Of a stretch of 64,000 nt of DNA, positions 31,795-39,921 are shown in pieces. The stretch spans positions 186,001 to 250,000 of the forward strand of contig NZ_APNL01000003.1 in NCBI RefSeq assembly GCF_040361435.1, given 5' to 3'. Under the pieces are notes generated by a model that saw only the letters and a program-made list of their open reading frames with translations, was not told the origin of the DNA and did not search any database. The stretch's first letter is position 1; the number at the start of each line of letters is the position of its first letter. The stretch comes from Salinisphaera sp002433465. GTDB taxonomy: Bacteria > Pseudomonadota > Gammaproteobacteria > Nevskiales > Salinisphaeraceae. The position numbers and the translations under genes are program-made.

Positions 31795-33969
31795 TCAGCG
31801 TTTGACGTCCTCGTAGCTTTCCCAGTAGTCGTCGATTGCGCGCATGCTGGTCAGGCCGTACAGCGAGTAACGGCGTGCCAGCTGGGCACCACCATCACGC
31901 GTGAGCGGCTGCCAGCCCACCGCGGCATAGCCGCGCGAAGACTTGTTGAAGAACAGGTCGAGCGGCATGCTCAGGTAAATGCCCTTGTCGAAGCCGCCCT
32001 CGCCGTAGTCGTCGCCGGCATCGGTAAAGGTTGCATAGGCGCCCAGTCTGACGCCGGATTCGAACTCGCGCGAAAAATCGATGGTGGTACCGATATCCTC
32101 GGCCAGATAGCGGCCGACGCTGACTTTCGCGAGTACGTCCTTGATCCCGGTATCGATATAGGCGGTGGCGTTGCCGACCCAGGTTTCGTAGTCGCGCAAA
32201 CCGAACTGGGTATCGAAATCGCGCTGGCGCACCCAGTTGGCATCAAGACCCAGCGCTACGCGGCTATTGAACGGGCGATACATGATCTCGCCGCCCGCGC
32301 CCGCGTACATCTGTTCCAGGTAGCCGGCATAGGCCATGCCGAACCAGTTGTCGGCAAGGCGAGCGGTCCGGGTGTACTGGAGGTTGTAGATGCCCAGCTC
32401 GGTTTCGTCGAGATACTGGGCAACGAAGGTGCGTACACGGGGCAGATCCGAGTCGGCGGTATAGTCGAACTGGTCGAAGTTATCCAGCAGCGTGTAGCCG
32501 AGCGTGCCGGAGAACCAGCCGTGATCGTCGGTCTTGAGCTGGGTATCGAGCTTGGCGAGCACCTGGTAGAGATAGCCGTCCGGGCCGCCGTAGTTCTGGC
32601 GAAAACCGGGGGAAAAGCGCCAGCTGAACACCTCGCCGAAGTCGTCGTATAGCGGCTGCTCGGTTTCGCGCTGGGCGCGCTGGCTTGAGGAAGCGACCGA
32701 GGCCACGCCGAAACGATAGTCCTCGTCGCTGAACACGCTGCCCGGATTGATGATGAACGGATCGGCGGGCAGCGGGGCGCGCGGCAGCGAGTCTTCACGG
32801 GTGACGATACCCCGGTCCACCCAGCGATAACGGAACCGCTCGATATCGGGATCGGCAAAATTGTGCAGGATACGGTTGGCTCGCAGCTCTGCTTCAGCCG
32901 TGTTGCGATACCGATTGGGCGAGCCTTCGACCACCAGCGAATCGCCGTCGCGTGAAATACGGCGCGTGCGGATACCCGCATTTGCCGATAGCTGCTTCGC
33001 AGCTTCGTCCCAGCCTTGGCCCTGTGCGCTTGCCGCACCCGGCTCGCCGACAGCGACCGGTGCGGGATCGCTCTTGGGCTGGGTGATGGTGGCCAGATTG
33101 ACGCTGAGCGTGGCACCCAGCATGGCCGTATTGCCGCGCTCCCAGGCCGCCGAAAGCGTCAGGTAGTCGTTGACCTGCAGGCGCGCCCCCACGTTGATCG
33201 GCGAATCCTGTTCCTGGGGGTTGTTGAGCGGTTCGCTCTCGTAATCGTTGCCTTCGTATTCGACCTGCAACGTCAACGGTTCGAACGGCGTGTGGTACTG
33301 GATACCGCCAAAAACGCTGGTCCGTCCGGAGAACAGCTGCTTGAGGTTGAAGTCGCCGCCCTGGCCGGTGTCTTCGTCGATGCGCTCCTTGTACTGTTCG
33401 GAGAACACCCCGATCGGATTACCGAAATCGCCGCGCGAGCCCAGGTAGCCCCAGCCGAGGCCGAGGCTGAAGTCGAAGTCGTACCAACGCTTGTTGGCGA
33501 CGAGATACTCGCTACCGAACAAGCCGGTACCGCCGAAGTCTCGAAAGCCGAGTGAGACTTCCGGGGTATAGGCACGCTCGTCGAGAAGCGAGAATTTTAC
33601 GTCGACGCCTTTATCCAGGTAGTCACGATCGCCCGCGATGGAACGCCCGTACAGCCGGTTACCGATCTGGGTGTAACGAAAACCCGCTTCCATCCATTCG
33701 AAGGGCTGGAAGCTGAACCCGTAATGGGTATAGGGGTCGACTTCACTATAGGTGAAGGAAAAGGTCCCCACCGGGGCCATACGGGCAGTGGGCGTTTCCA
33801 GCAACCCAACACCGCCGTAATCGGCCTGGAACACCGGCGCGACGTCGCTGTCCGGCACATCCGACTCTTCGGCACAGACGTGTGCCGCCGGCAGACAAAC
33901 CAGCAGCGAGCCGCACAACGCGCAAACGTGTTGCCGCAGGCGGCCGACCTTTTGCAATTGATGACTCAT
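31795..33969 (-). CDS. yjbH: YjbH-like outer-membrane exopolysaccharide protein
   Basis: A 724-residue protein with an N-terminal signal peptide (VCALCGSLLVCLPAAHVCAE). The YjbH hallmark GVGLLETPTARMAPVGTFSF is followed by YSEVDPYTHYGFSFQPFEWM and LGFRDFGGTGLFGSEYLVAN. Many alternating hydrophobic/aromatic strands suggest one or two beta-barrels, and the protein ends within barrel-like sequence. In E. coli yjbEFGH belongs to an Rcs-regulated exopolysaccharide secretion module. The ATG overlaps the stop of the GfcC-like gene by 4 bp. Confidence 0.9.
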   Translation of the reverse strand: MSHQLQKVGRLRQHVCALCGSLLVCLPAAHVCAEESDVPDSDVAPVFQADYGGVGLLETPTARMAPVGTFSFTYSEVDPYTHYGFSFQPFEWMEAGFRYTQIGNRLYGRSIAGDRDYLDKGVDVKFSLLDERAYTPEVSLGFRDFGGTGLFGSEYLVANKRWYDFDFSLGLGWGYLGSRGDFGNPIGVFSEQYKERIDEDTGQGGDFNLKQLFSGRTSVFGGIQYHTPFEPLTLQVEYEGNDYESEPLNNPQEQDSPINVGARLQVNDYLTLSAAWERGNTAMLGATLSVNLATITQPKSDPAPVAVGEPGAASAQGQGWDEAAKQLSANAGIRTRRISRDGDSLVVEGSPNRYRNTAEAELRANRILHNFADPDIERFRYRWVDRGIVTREDSLPRAPLPADPFIINPGSVFSDEDYRFGVASVASSSQRAQRETEQPLYDDFGEVFSWRFSPGFRQNYGGPDGYLYQVLAKLDTQLKTDDHGWFSGTLGYTLLDNFDQFDYTADSDLPRVRTFVAQYLDETELGIYNLQYTRTARLADNWFGMAYAGYLEQMYAGAGGEIMYRPFNSRVALGLDANWVRQRDFDTQFGLRDYETWVGNATAYIDTGIKDVLAKVSVGRYLAEDIGTTIDFSREFESGVRLGAYATFTDAGDDYGEGGFDKGIYLSMPLDLFFNKSSRGYAAVGWQPLTRDGGAQLARRYSLYGLTSMRAIDDYWESYEDVKR

Positions 33970-34793
33970 TGCACGCCCCCGGCTTGTGCGAGCCGCATCT
34001 CGGAACAGTTTTCACCCGAGGGCGCATGCGCCAGTATTTCCGCAATGGTGTTGCGAATCCAGGGAAAGGCCTCGCCGCCCAGGGGAAGCGGCAAAACCAC
34101 GCGCGCGCCCGGCAGCAACGCCGTGTCGGTTTTGTTGAAGGCCGCCTGGCCGTAGCGGCGCACATCGCCGGTGGGTGAGACCACGCTCGCGACCTTTATT
34201 CCTTGCACATTCATGGCATCGCTCTTAGCCAACCCGGACAACGTCAACCCCGTGCGCCACGGGGTACGTCGCACGCCGTCCGCCGACCAGATCTCGACCC
34301 AGTCCGGCACCTCGCAGGCACCGATAGCTGCAACCTCACCGATGGGTGGATTACGCAGGGGCTGCGCCATCAGCGAGGCCGGGCTCCAGTCGCCGGGCTC
34401 TCTGAACACGGCAAGCTGTGCCAGCCGCGACTTCCACTGGTCAAGCGCTGCTACAAGTTTCGTGTAACCGTTGCCTTCCAGGCGCCAGCGCAGGTCCTCG
34501 AGCTCGCGAAACAAGTCGTCGCGCTTGATACGGACACGCTCGGCGGTGGGCCCGGCGCGTAAATAACTGTAGGGGGCGCTGCTTTGGGCCAGCGACGGAA
34601 ACGCCAGCCATGCGTCGAGCACGGTCGTGAAACCCGCCGAAGCGGCGGAAGCGGGCAACGGGGTATCGTCGGTGGTCGCCGCATCGCTTTGCTGGCCATG
34701 GCAAGCAAAGCTCAGACAGAGTGCAATAACGCTACAGGTATGGACCCAACGCACGCGCCGATCGTGCCCGGCCCTTTTGACGCGGCTTTGCAT
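33966..34793 (-). CDS. yjbG: GfcC/YjbG-family periplasmic capsule protein
   Basis: A 275-residue protein with an N-terminal basic stretch and signal peptide (VRWVHTCSVIALCLSFACHG). The body contains helical RIKRDDLFRELEDLRWRLEG, typical of the helical insert between two ubiquitin-like beta-grasp domains in GfcC, and ends with the amphipathic helix FPWIRNTIAEILAHAP. GfcC-like proteins are periplasmic and act with the YjbF/GfcB lipoprotein and YjbH/GfcD. Spacing to the upstream yjbF-like gene is 48 bp. Confidence 0.85.
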   Translation of the reverse strand: MQSRVKRAGHDRRVRWVHTCSVIALCLSFACHGQQSDAATTDDTPLPASAASAGFTTVLDAWLAFPSLAQSSAPYSYLRAGPTAERVRIKRDDLFRELEDLRWRLEGNGYTKLVAALDQWKSRLAQLAVFREPGDWSPASLMAQPLRNPPIGEVAAIGACEVPDWVEIWSADGVRRTPWRTGLTLSGLAKSDAMNVQGIKVASVVSPTGDVRRYGQAAFNKTDTALLPGARVVLPLPLGGEAFPWIRNTIAEILAHAPSGENCSEMRLAQAGGVQ

Positions 34794-34841
34794 GCCCTGC
34801 TTCTCCCCAAATCACGCGACAGTTCGCGCCAAATATTCGCG

Positions 34842-35555
34842 TTACCACCAAGGCCGCGCGACGTTCCAGGATATTCTAAGCCCACCGGGCCACGCCGCCA
34901 CATCGCCTGCCCAAATGCGATTTGTTTGCGGGTTGCGCCAGAGCACCGACCGTGTCTTTGCGCCATTGGCCCAGGCCACCGTTTCCACACACCGGGTCAG
35001 ATCGATACGGGTCAGCGGCAACTGTTTGGATTCGGTTCGTGCCGCGCAGGTAAAACTTGCCTGGCCGGCGGCGGCGCGTTCGCGGCCCTGCGCATCCCGC
35101 CAACCTCGTTCCACCGAGTAGTCGACCGCAGTCGTTCCATCTGCGGGCGCCGTTTCCCAGGGCGCCTGCTGCGAAGCGGATGCATTACCCATACGGCTAT
35201 AAAGCAGATCGGTCTTCAATCCCCGGGTCGATTCCGGATAGCCGTCGCGCAGCACGATGGTTTCGCGCGTGCTCGATTGCCAGAACGTCAGCTCGTCCGT
35301 GGTTTCGGCGAGGATGAGCAGACCGCCGCGCCCGTCCACCGACAGATCCACCGAGGCATAGGGTATGGCGGCCGCCTGCTTGCCGACATCGCCACCGCCG
35401 CCCGGCAGGACCGAGGCAAAAGTCGATACGAACGGGCTACCGCCCCGCCGCGCATCCGCGCAGCCGGCAAGCAATACGACGCCCGGCACAACAAGCACAC
35501 ACAGAAAGGCCGCCCGAAGGCGGCCTTCAATGAAAAGCCCTTTAAGGCGTTTCAT
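34842..35555 (-). CDS. yjbF: YjbF/GfcB-family lipoprotein
   Basis: A 237-residue lipoprotein; the signal sequence ends in lipobox LLAGC (Cys32). The mature region contains SVDGRGGLLILAETTDELTF and the characteristic end KTRSVLWRNPQTNRIWAGDV, matching the family in which a beta-rich domain ends with a W-x(n)-W pattern. It probably sits in the outer membrane or periplasm and cooperates with the YjbG- and YjbH-like proteins. Length is close to E. coli YjbF (about 212-219) plus a longer leader. Confidence 0.85.
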   Translation of the reverse strand: MKRLKGLFIEGRLRAAFLCVLVVPGVVLLAGCADARRGGSPFVSTFASVLPGGGGDVGKQAAAIPYASVDLSVDGRGGLLILAETTDELTFWQSSTRETIVLRDGYPESTRGLKTDLLYSRMGNASASQQAPWETAPADGTTAVDYSVERGWRDAQGRERAAAGQASFTCAARTESKQLPLTRIDLTRCVETVAWANGAKTRSVLWRNPQTNRIWAGDVAAWPGGLRISWNVARPWW

Positions 35556-35564
35556 GCGCGGATA

Positions 35565-35837
35565 CTACGGGGTGGTACCCGTGGTGCCCGTCGCCGGCAC
35601 GTTGATCACTTCGTCGTCGTCGTTGCTGTTCGACAAAGCGACGACGCCGCCGATCAGGGCGGCCGTGGTGACACCCGCGATGATGGCACCGCTGGTGACC
35701 GCAGCGCCGCCAGCGCCTGCTGCGCCGCCCGAGGCCACGCCACCGGTGCTGCCCTGCGAACCGGACGCGCCCTGAGCCAGGGCCATCGGCGAAGCTACGA
35801 ACATGGCAATAGCGGTTGCCGCAAGAATATTTTTCAT
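35565..35837 (-). CDS. YjbE-like small secreted protein (copy 2)
   Basis: 90 residues from the ATG at 35837, with GGGAG 7 nt before it; upstream extension to 35909 is rejected because it would mask the signal peptide MKNILAATAIAMFVASPMAL. The mature part is Gly/Ala/Ser rich, has a glycine-containing hydrophobic segment AIIAGVTTAALIGGVVALSN, an acidic DDDE patch and a TGTTGT end. Small Gly/Ala/Thr-rich secreted proteins of this kind occupy the yjbE position. Function is unknown; it may be a matrix or secretion-associated peptide. Confidence 0.72.
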   Translation of the reverse strand: MKNILAATAIAMFVASPMALAQGASGSQGSTGGVASGGAAGAGGAAVTSGAIIAGVTTAALIGGVVALSNSNDDDEVINVPATGTTGTTP

Positions 35838-35931
35838 CACATCACTCCCGTGAACGGCTGAATTTGTAGCCTTGTACGCGAATTTACCGGCTCGCCGGAT
35901 AAACCGCAAGAATAAGTCGACGAACGGCGGT

Positions 35932-36237
35932 TTAATTCGTACCAGTGGTACCGGTGGTGCCCGTCGTCACCACATCGTCGTCGCTGCTGCCACCGCTGTT
36001 GGATAGCGCCAGCGCGCCGCCAACCACGGCTGCGGCACCCACACCGGCGAGCACGGCCGAGCTGCTCACGGCGGCACTCGAGCCCGCGGCACCACCGCCA
36101 GCAACACTGCCATTGCCCGCCGCGCCATTACCGGCAGCGCCCGTGCTGTCGGACGCACCATCGGTGGCCGACTGTGCCCAGACGGCGCCGGGCGCGGAAA
36201 ACACAATGAGTGCGGCTACGATCAGAAACTTGCGCAT
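35932..36237 (-). CDS. YjbE-like small secreted protein (copy 1)
   Basis: 101 residues with signal peptide MRKFLIVAALIVFSAPGAVW, a Gly/Ala/Ser-rich mature part, the hydrophobic glycine segment AVLAGVGAAAVVGGALALSN, an SSDDD acidic patch and a TGTTGTTGT end. It is clearly paralogous to the next gene in the same order of elements; tandem duplication is the simplest explanation. As first gene of the leftward group it should mark the operon promoter, in 36238-36325. Confidence 0.72.
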   Translation of the reverse strand: MRKFLIVAALIVFSAPGAVWAQSATDGASDSTGAAGNGAAGNGSVAGGGAAGSSAAVSSSAVLAGVGAAAVVGGALALSNSGGSSDDDVVTTGTTGTTGTN

Positions 36238-36325
36238 AGCGTGTTATAAGAGCCTAAGGCTCGTTCGATATGATGACTTCACCATAGGATAAAACCGAGC
36301 GGATCACAACGGCCGCCTAGTCGAT

Positions 36326-37231
36326 TCAGGCTTTTTCGTCGAGCAGCCCCATCGACTTCAAGGCATCGAGCACGGGCTGGTGGAAATGGTCCGCCAGCGG
36401 CGTCATGGGCAGACGGATACCCGGGCCGATATAACCCATCTGGTACAACGCCCACTTCACGGCGATCGGGTTCGGCTCCAGAAACAGTGCGCTGTGCAGC
36501 GGCTGCAGCTTGGCATCGAGCATTTCGGCTTTCTGGCGATCACCGGCAATGGCCGCCGCACACATTTCATGCATCAGGCGCGGCGCCACGTTGGCGGTAA
36601 CCGAAATGTCGCCCTTGCCACCGACAAGCATCGATTCCATGGCGGTCCCGTCATCGCCGGTGAAGATATCGATCCCGTCGCCAACTTCCTCGATCAGGGC
36701 GTGGATACGCTCGATCGAGCCCTTCGCTTCCTTGAGTGCGACGATGTTATCGATATGCGCCAAGCGCGCGACCGTCTCCGGCAGCATGTCCACGCCGGTG
36801 CGGCTCGGCACGTTGTAGAGCACCTGCGGAATATCCACCGCCATCGCAATGGCATGAAAATGACGGTAGAGCCCTTCCTGTGTCGGCTTGTTGTAGTAGG
36901 GACATACCAGCAGACAGGCATCGGCACCGGCACGCTTGGCATGACGCGTCAGGCGGATCGCTTCGTCGGTGGCGTTGCCGCCGGTGCCGGCGATCACCGG
37001 AACCCGCTTGTCGACCAGCTCGACCGTGCGTTCGATCACTTCGTCATGCTCGGAAAAGCCGAGCGTGGCCGACTCGCCGGTGGTACCCACCGCGACGATA
37101 CCGTCGGTGCCCTCGGCGATATGCCAGTCGATGAGTCGCTCGAAGCTATCCCAGTCGACACTGCCGTCGGCATGCATGGGCGTAACGATCGCCACCATGC
37201 TGCCACCCAGTTGTGCGTTTGCCTGCGCCAC
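36326..37231 (-). CDS. dapA: 4-hydroxy-tetrahydrodipicolinate synthase
   Basis: A 301-residue TIM-barrel aldolase condensing pyruvate with aspartate semialdehyde on the lysine/diaminopimelate pathway. Signatures: GTTGESATLGFSEHDEVIER, the tyrosine motif VLYNVPSRTGVDM, and the Schiff-base lysine in NIVALKEAKGS near residue 166. Length is normal. It is divergent from gcvR, the arrangement found in many gammaproteobacteria; the usual downstream bamC gene is replaced here by the yjb module. Confidence 0.97.
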   Translation of the reverse strand: MAQANAQLGGSMVAIVTPMHADGSVDWDSFERLIDWHIAEGTDGIVAVGTTGESATLGFSEHDEVIERTVELVDKRVPVIAGTGGNATDEAIRLTRHAKRAGADACLLVCPYYNKPTQEGLYRHFHAIAMAVDIPQVLYNVPSRTGVDMLPETVARLAHIDNIVALKEAKGSIERIHALIEEVGDGIDIFTGDDGTAMESMLVGGKGDISVTANVAPRLMHEMCAAAIAGDRQKAEMLDAKLQPLHSALFLEPNPIAVKWALYQMGYIGPGIRLPMTPLADHFHQPVLDALKSMGLLDEKA

Positions 37232-37345
37232 TGTTCTCTCCTACAGCGATTGGGCGCGCATTGTAACCACGTGAACACATAACGTGTAGTGCTACCATAG
37301 CCGGCTTTTACGACCGCTCATCGGTTGCAGGACAACGTCAGGCTC

Positions 37346-37885
37346 ATGCCGGAAATCAAGAAATATCTGTCGATCGTGGCGCTGGGTAGCAATCGCGACA
37401 ACCTCGCGCGCGACCTGGTCGGCGCGATCGCCCGCCGCGGCTGCGAGATCAGCGAATGCCGCATCACGCCGCTGGGCGACCAGTTTTCGGCCTCGATGCT
37501 GTTGCGGGGCAACTGGAGCGCCATGGGCAAAATGGAAAGCGCCCTGCCCGGCCTTGCCGAGCACCTGGGTGTATCCGTGCAGTTCGAGCATGCCCGACCG
37601 CCGGCATCACAGCCCGATTTTCGTCCCTATGCCGCCGAAGTGGTGGCGCCGCAGCAGGCGGGCCTGCTCGGCGAACTGCTCGACTTTTTCACCGACCAGG
37701 GCACGCAGGTGGTCGAAATCAGCGCCCAGTCGTATGAATCCGGCCTGACCGGCGCGCTGATGTGCACCATGCACCTCGCGGTCAACGTGCCCACCACGCA
37801 TCACCCGCAGACCTTGCGCGATGCCTTCATGGACGTCTGTGACGACCTGCACGCCGACGGCCTGCTCGACCCGATCAAGACATAA
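37346..37885 (+). CDS. gcvR: Glycine cleavage system repressor GcvR-like (ACT domains)
   Basis: 179 residues from the ATG at 37346 (a TTG at 37325 is possible but less likely). Two ACT domains are visible: KKYLSIVALGSNRDNLARDL at the start and VVAPQQAGLLGELLDFFTDQ near residue 95. In E. coli GcvR binds GcvA and blocks activation of the glycine cleavage operon when glycine is scarce. The adjacency to dapA and bcp supports the assignment; no gcvA is present in the window. Confidence 0.85.
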   Translation: MPEIKKYLSIVALGSNRDNLARDLVGAIARRGCEISECRITPLGDQFSASMLLRGNWSAMGKMESALPGLAEHLGVSVQFEHARPPASQPDFRPYAAEVVAPQQAGLLGELLDFFTDQGTQVVEISAQSYESGLTGALMCTMHLAVNVPTTHHPQTLRDAFMDVCDDLHADGLLDPIKT

Positions 37886-37934
37886 CCGCCCATCACGTTG
37901 CATTACCGCTGTATTACCGGAGTTCTTCGCGACC

Positions 37935-38402
37935 ATGACGCTGCAACCCAAGGAACGCGCCCCCGCCTTTTCGGCACCCGCCACCGGCGACAAGAAGCTT
38001 GCGCTATCGGACTTTGCCGGTCGTACGCTCGTGCTTTATTTCTATCCGCGCGACAACACGCCGGGCTGCACCCAGGAAGGCGAGGCCTTTCGCGATCTGT
38101 ATGACCAGTTCCAGGCCGCCGGCGCCGATATCGTGGGCGTCTCCCGCGATTCCCTGCGCAAGCACGAGAACTTTCGTGCCAAGTACGACTTTCCCTTCGA
38201 TCTGATCAGCGATGCCGACGAAAAGCTCTGCAACGCCTTCGGCGTGCTCAAGGAAAAGAACATGTACGGGCGCACGCATATCGGCATCGAGCGCAGCACG
38301 TTCGTTATCGATGGCGACGGCGTAGTGCGCCAGGTCTGGCGCGGCGTCAAGGTAGCCGAGCACGCCCAGGAAGTGCTCGACTGCGTGCGCGCACTCGACT
38401 GA
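37935..38402 (+). CDS. bcp: Thiol peroxidase (Bcp-type peroxiredoxin)
   Basis: 155 residues from the ATG at 37935; GGAG lies about 12 nt upstream. The peroxidatic cysteine is Cys45 in YPRDNTPGCTQEGEAF. The resolving cysteine found five residues later in E. coli Bcp is absent (Glu here); another Cys in DADEKLCNAFGV could serve, or the enzyme may work as a one-Cys type. It reduces peroxides using thioredoxin in the cytoplasm. It lies 49 bp after gcvR, probably the same transcript. Confidence 0.93.
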   Translation: MTLQPKERAPAFSAPATGDKKLALSDFAGRTLVLYFYPRDNTPGCTQEGEAFRDLYDQFQAAGADIVGVSRDSLRKHENFRAKYDFPFDLISDADEKLCNAFGVLKEKNMYGRTHIGIERSTFVIDGDGVVRQVWRGVKVAEHAQEVLDCVRALD

Positions 38403-38442
38403 CCCATCGCCCATTCGCGCATCCAAACCCAAGGGAATCGCT

Positions 38443-39852
38443 ATGTCCCGCCGCGTGTTCGTTCTCGACACCAACGTGCTCATGCACGATCCGACTGCGC
38501 TGTTTCGCTTTCAGGAACACGACATCTTCATTCCGATGGTGGTGCTCGAAGAACTGGATGCCGGCAAGAAAGGCGTATCGGAAGTCGCACGCAACGTGCG
38601 CCAGGTGAGTCGTTTCCTCGACGAACTGATGGCGCACAAGACGCATTCGGAAATCGACGCCGGGCTGGCGCTGAACGCCGGCATCGAGTTCAACGGCCAC
38701 CGCAAGGACGACGCGCCCCATGCCAGCGGCCGGCTGTATTTCGAAACCCGACCCGCCGAAGGCGCCCTGCCGGCAATGCTGCCCGGCAACAAGGCCGACA
38801 ACTCAATCCTGCTAAGCGCGCTGGCGCTGCGTAACGTCTTCGGCGAGTCAGAAGTGGTACTGGTGTCCAAGGACATCAACCTGCGCATCAAGGCGTCGGT
38901 CATCGGTATCGAGGCCGAGGACTACATCAACGACAAGGTCCTCGAAGACCTCGACCTGCTCTATACCGGTCATGCCACCCTGCCCGACGATTTCTGGGAT
39001 ACGCACGGGCAGACCATGGAGTCCTGGCAGGAGGCCGGCAACGCCTTCTACCGCCTGCGCGGCCCGCAGATCGCCGACTGGCATCTCAACGAGCTGCTGC
39101 ATTTCGACCACGAAAACGATATCGAGCTGATCACCCGCGAAATCGAGGGCGACAGCGCCGTGCTCGAACTCGCCCAGGATTATCGCGTGGGCAAGCAGTC
39201 GGTCTGGGGCGTGCATGCACGCAACCGCGAACAGAACTTCGCCTTGAACCTGCTCATGGACCCGGATATCGATTTCGTCACCCTGCTGGGTGCGGCCGGC
39301 ACCGGCAAGACCCTGCTCACCCTGGCCGCCGGCCTGGCGCAGACGTTGGACGAGTCGCGCTATCGCGAAATCATCATGACCCGCGTGACCGTGCCGGTAG
39401 GCGACGATATCGGCTTTCTGCCCGGTACCGAGGAAGAGAAAATGACGCCCTGGATGGGCGCGCTCATGGACAACCTCGAAGTGCTGACCGGTACCGGCGG
39501 CGGCTCCGACTGGGAACGGGCCGCCACCAACGAACTGCTGGCCAAGCGCATCAAGATTCGCTCGGTCAACTTCATGCGCGGGCGTACGTTCCTGGAACGC
39601 TTCGTCATCCTCGACGAGGCGCAGAACCTTACCCCCAAGCAGATGAAGACCCTGATCACGCGCGCCGGGCCGGGCACCAAGTTCGTGTGCCTGGGCAACC
39701 TGGCCCAGATCGATACGCCCTATCTCACGGAAACGACCTCGGGTTTGACCAATGTCGTAGATCGCTTCCGCAACTGGCGTCATGCCGGCCACGTAACGCT
39801 TGCCAGAGGCGAGCGCTCGCGGCTGGCCCACTACGCCTCTGATAAACTTTGA
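38443..39852 (+). CDS. PIN-PhoH fusion protein (YlaK type)
   Basis: 469 residues. The N-terminal PIN nuclease domain has RVFVLDTNVLMHDPTALFRF, ELDAGKKGVSEVARN and acidic residues in NKADNSILLSALAL. The C-terminal PhoH ATPase has Walker A LLGAAGTGKTLLTLAAGLAQ near residue 285 and Walker B FVILDEAQNLTPKQMKTLI. PIN-PhoH (PhoH2-like) proteins unwind and cleave RNA. It is 40 bp downstream of bcp. Confidence 0.92.
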   Translation: MSRRVFVLDTNVLMHDPTALFRFQEHDIFIPMVVLEELDAGKKGVSEVARNVRQVSRFLDELMAHKTHSEIDAGLALNAGIEFNGHRKDDAPHASGRLYFETRPAEGALPAMLPGNKADNSILLSALALRNVFGESEVVLVSKDINLRIKASVIGIEAEDYINDKVLEDLDLLYTGHATLPDDFWDTHGQTMESWQEAGNAFYRLRGPQIADWHLNELLHFDHENDIELITREIEGDSAVLELAQDYRVGKQSVWGVHARNREQNFALNLLMDPDIDFVTLLGAAGTGKTLLTLAAGLAQTLDESRYREIIMTRVTVPVGDDIGFLPGTEEEKMTPWMGALMDNLEVLTGTGGGSDWERAATNELLAKRIKIRSVNFMRGRTFLERFVILDEAQNLTPKQMKTLITRAGPGTKFVCLGNLAQIDTPYLTETTSGLTNVVDRFRNWRHAGHVTLARGERSRLAHYASDKL

Positions 39853-39921
39853 ACCCGATAATCTAGCGACGCAGCGGCCGTTCGGCCGCGCCCCCTCGCC
39901 CCTTTTTTTCGGAGATCGCCC

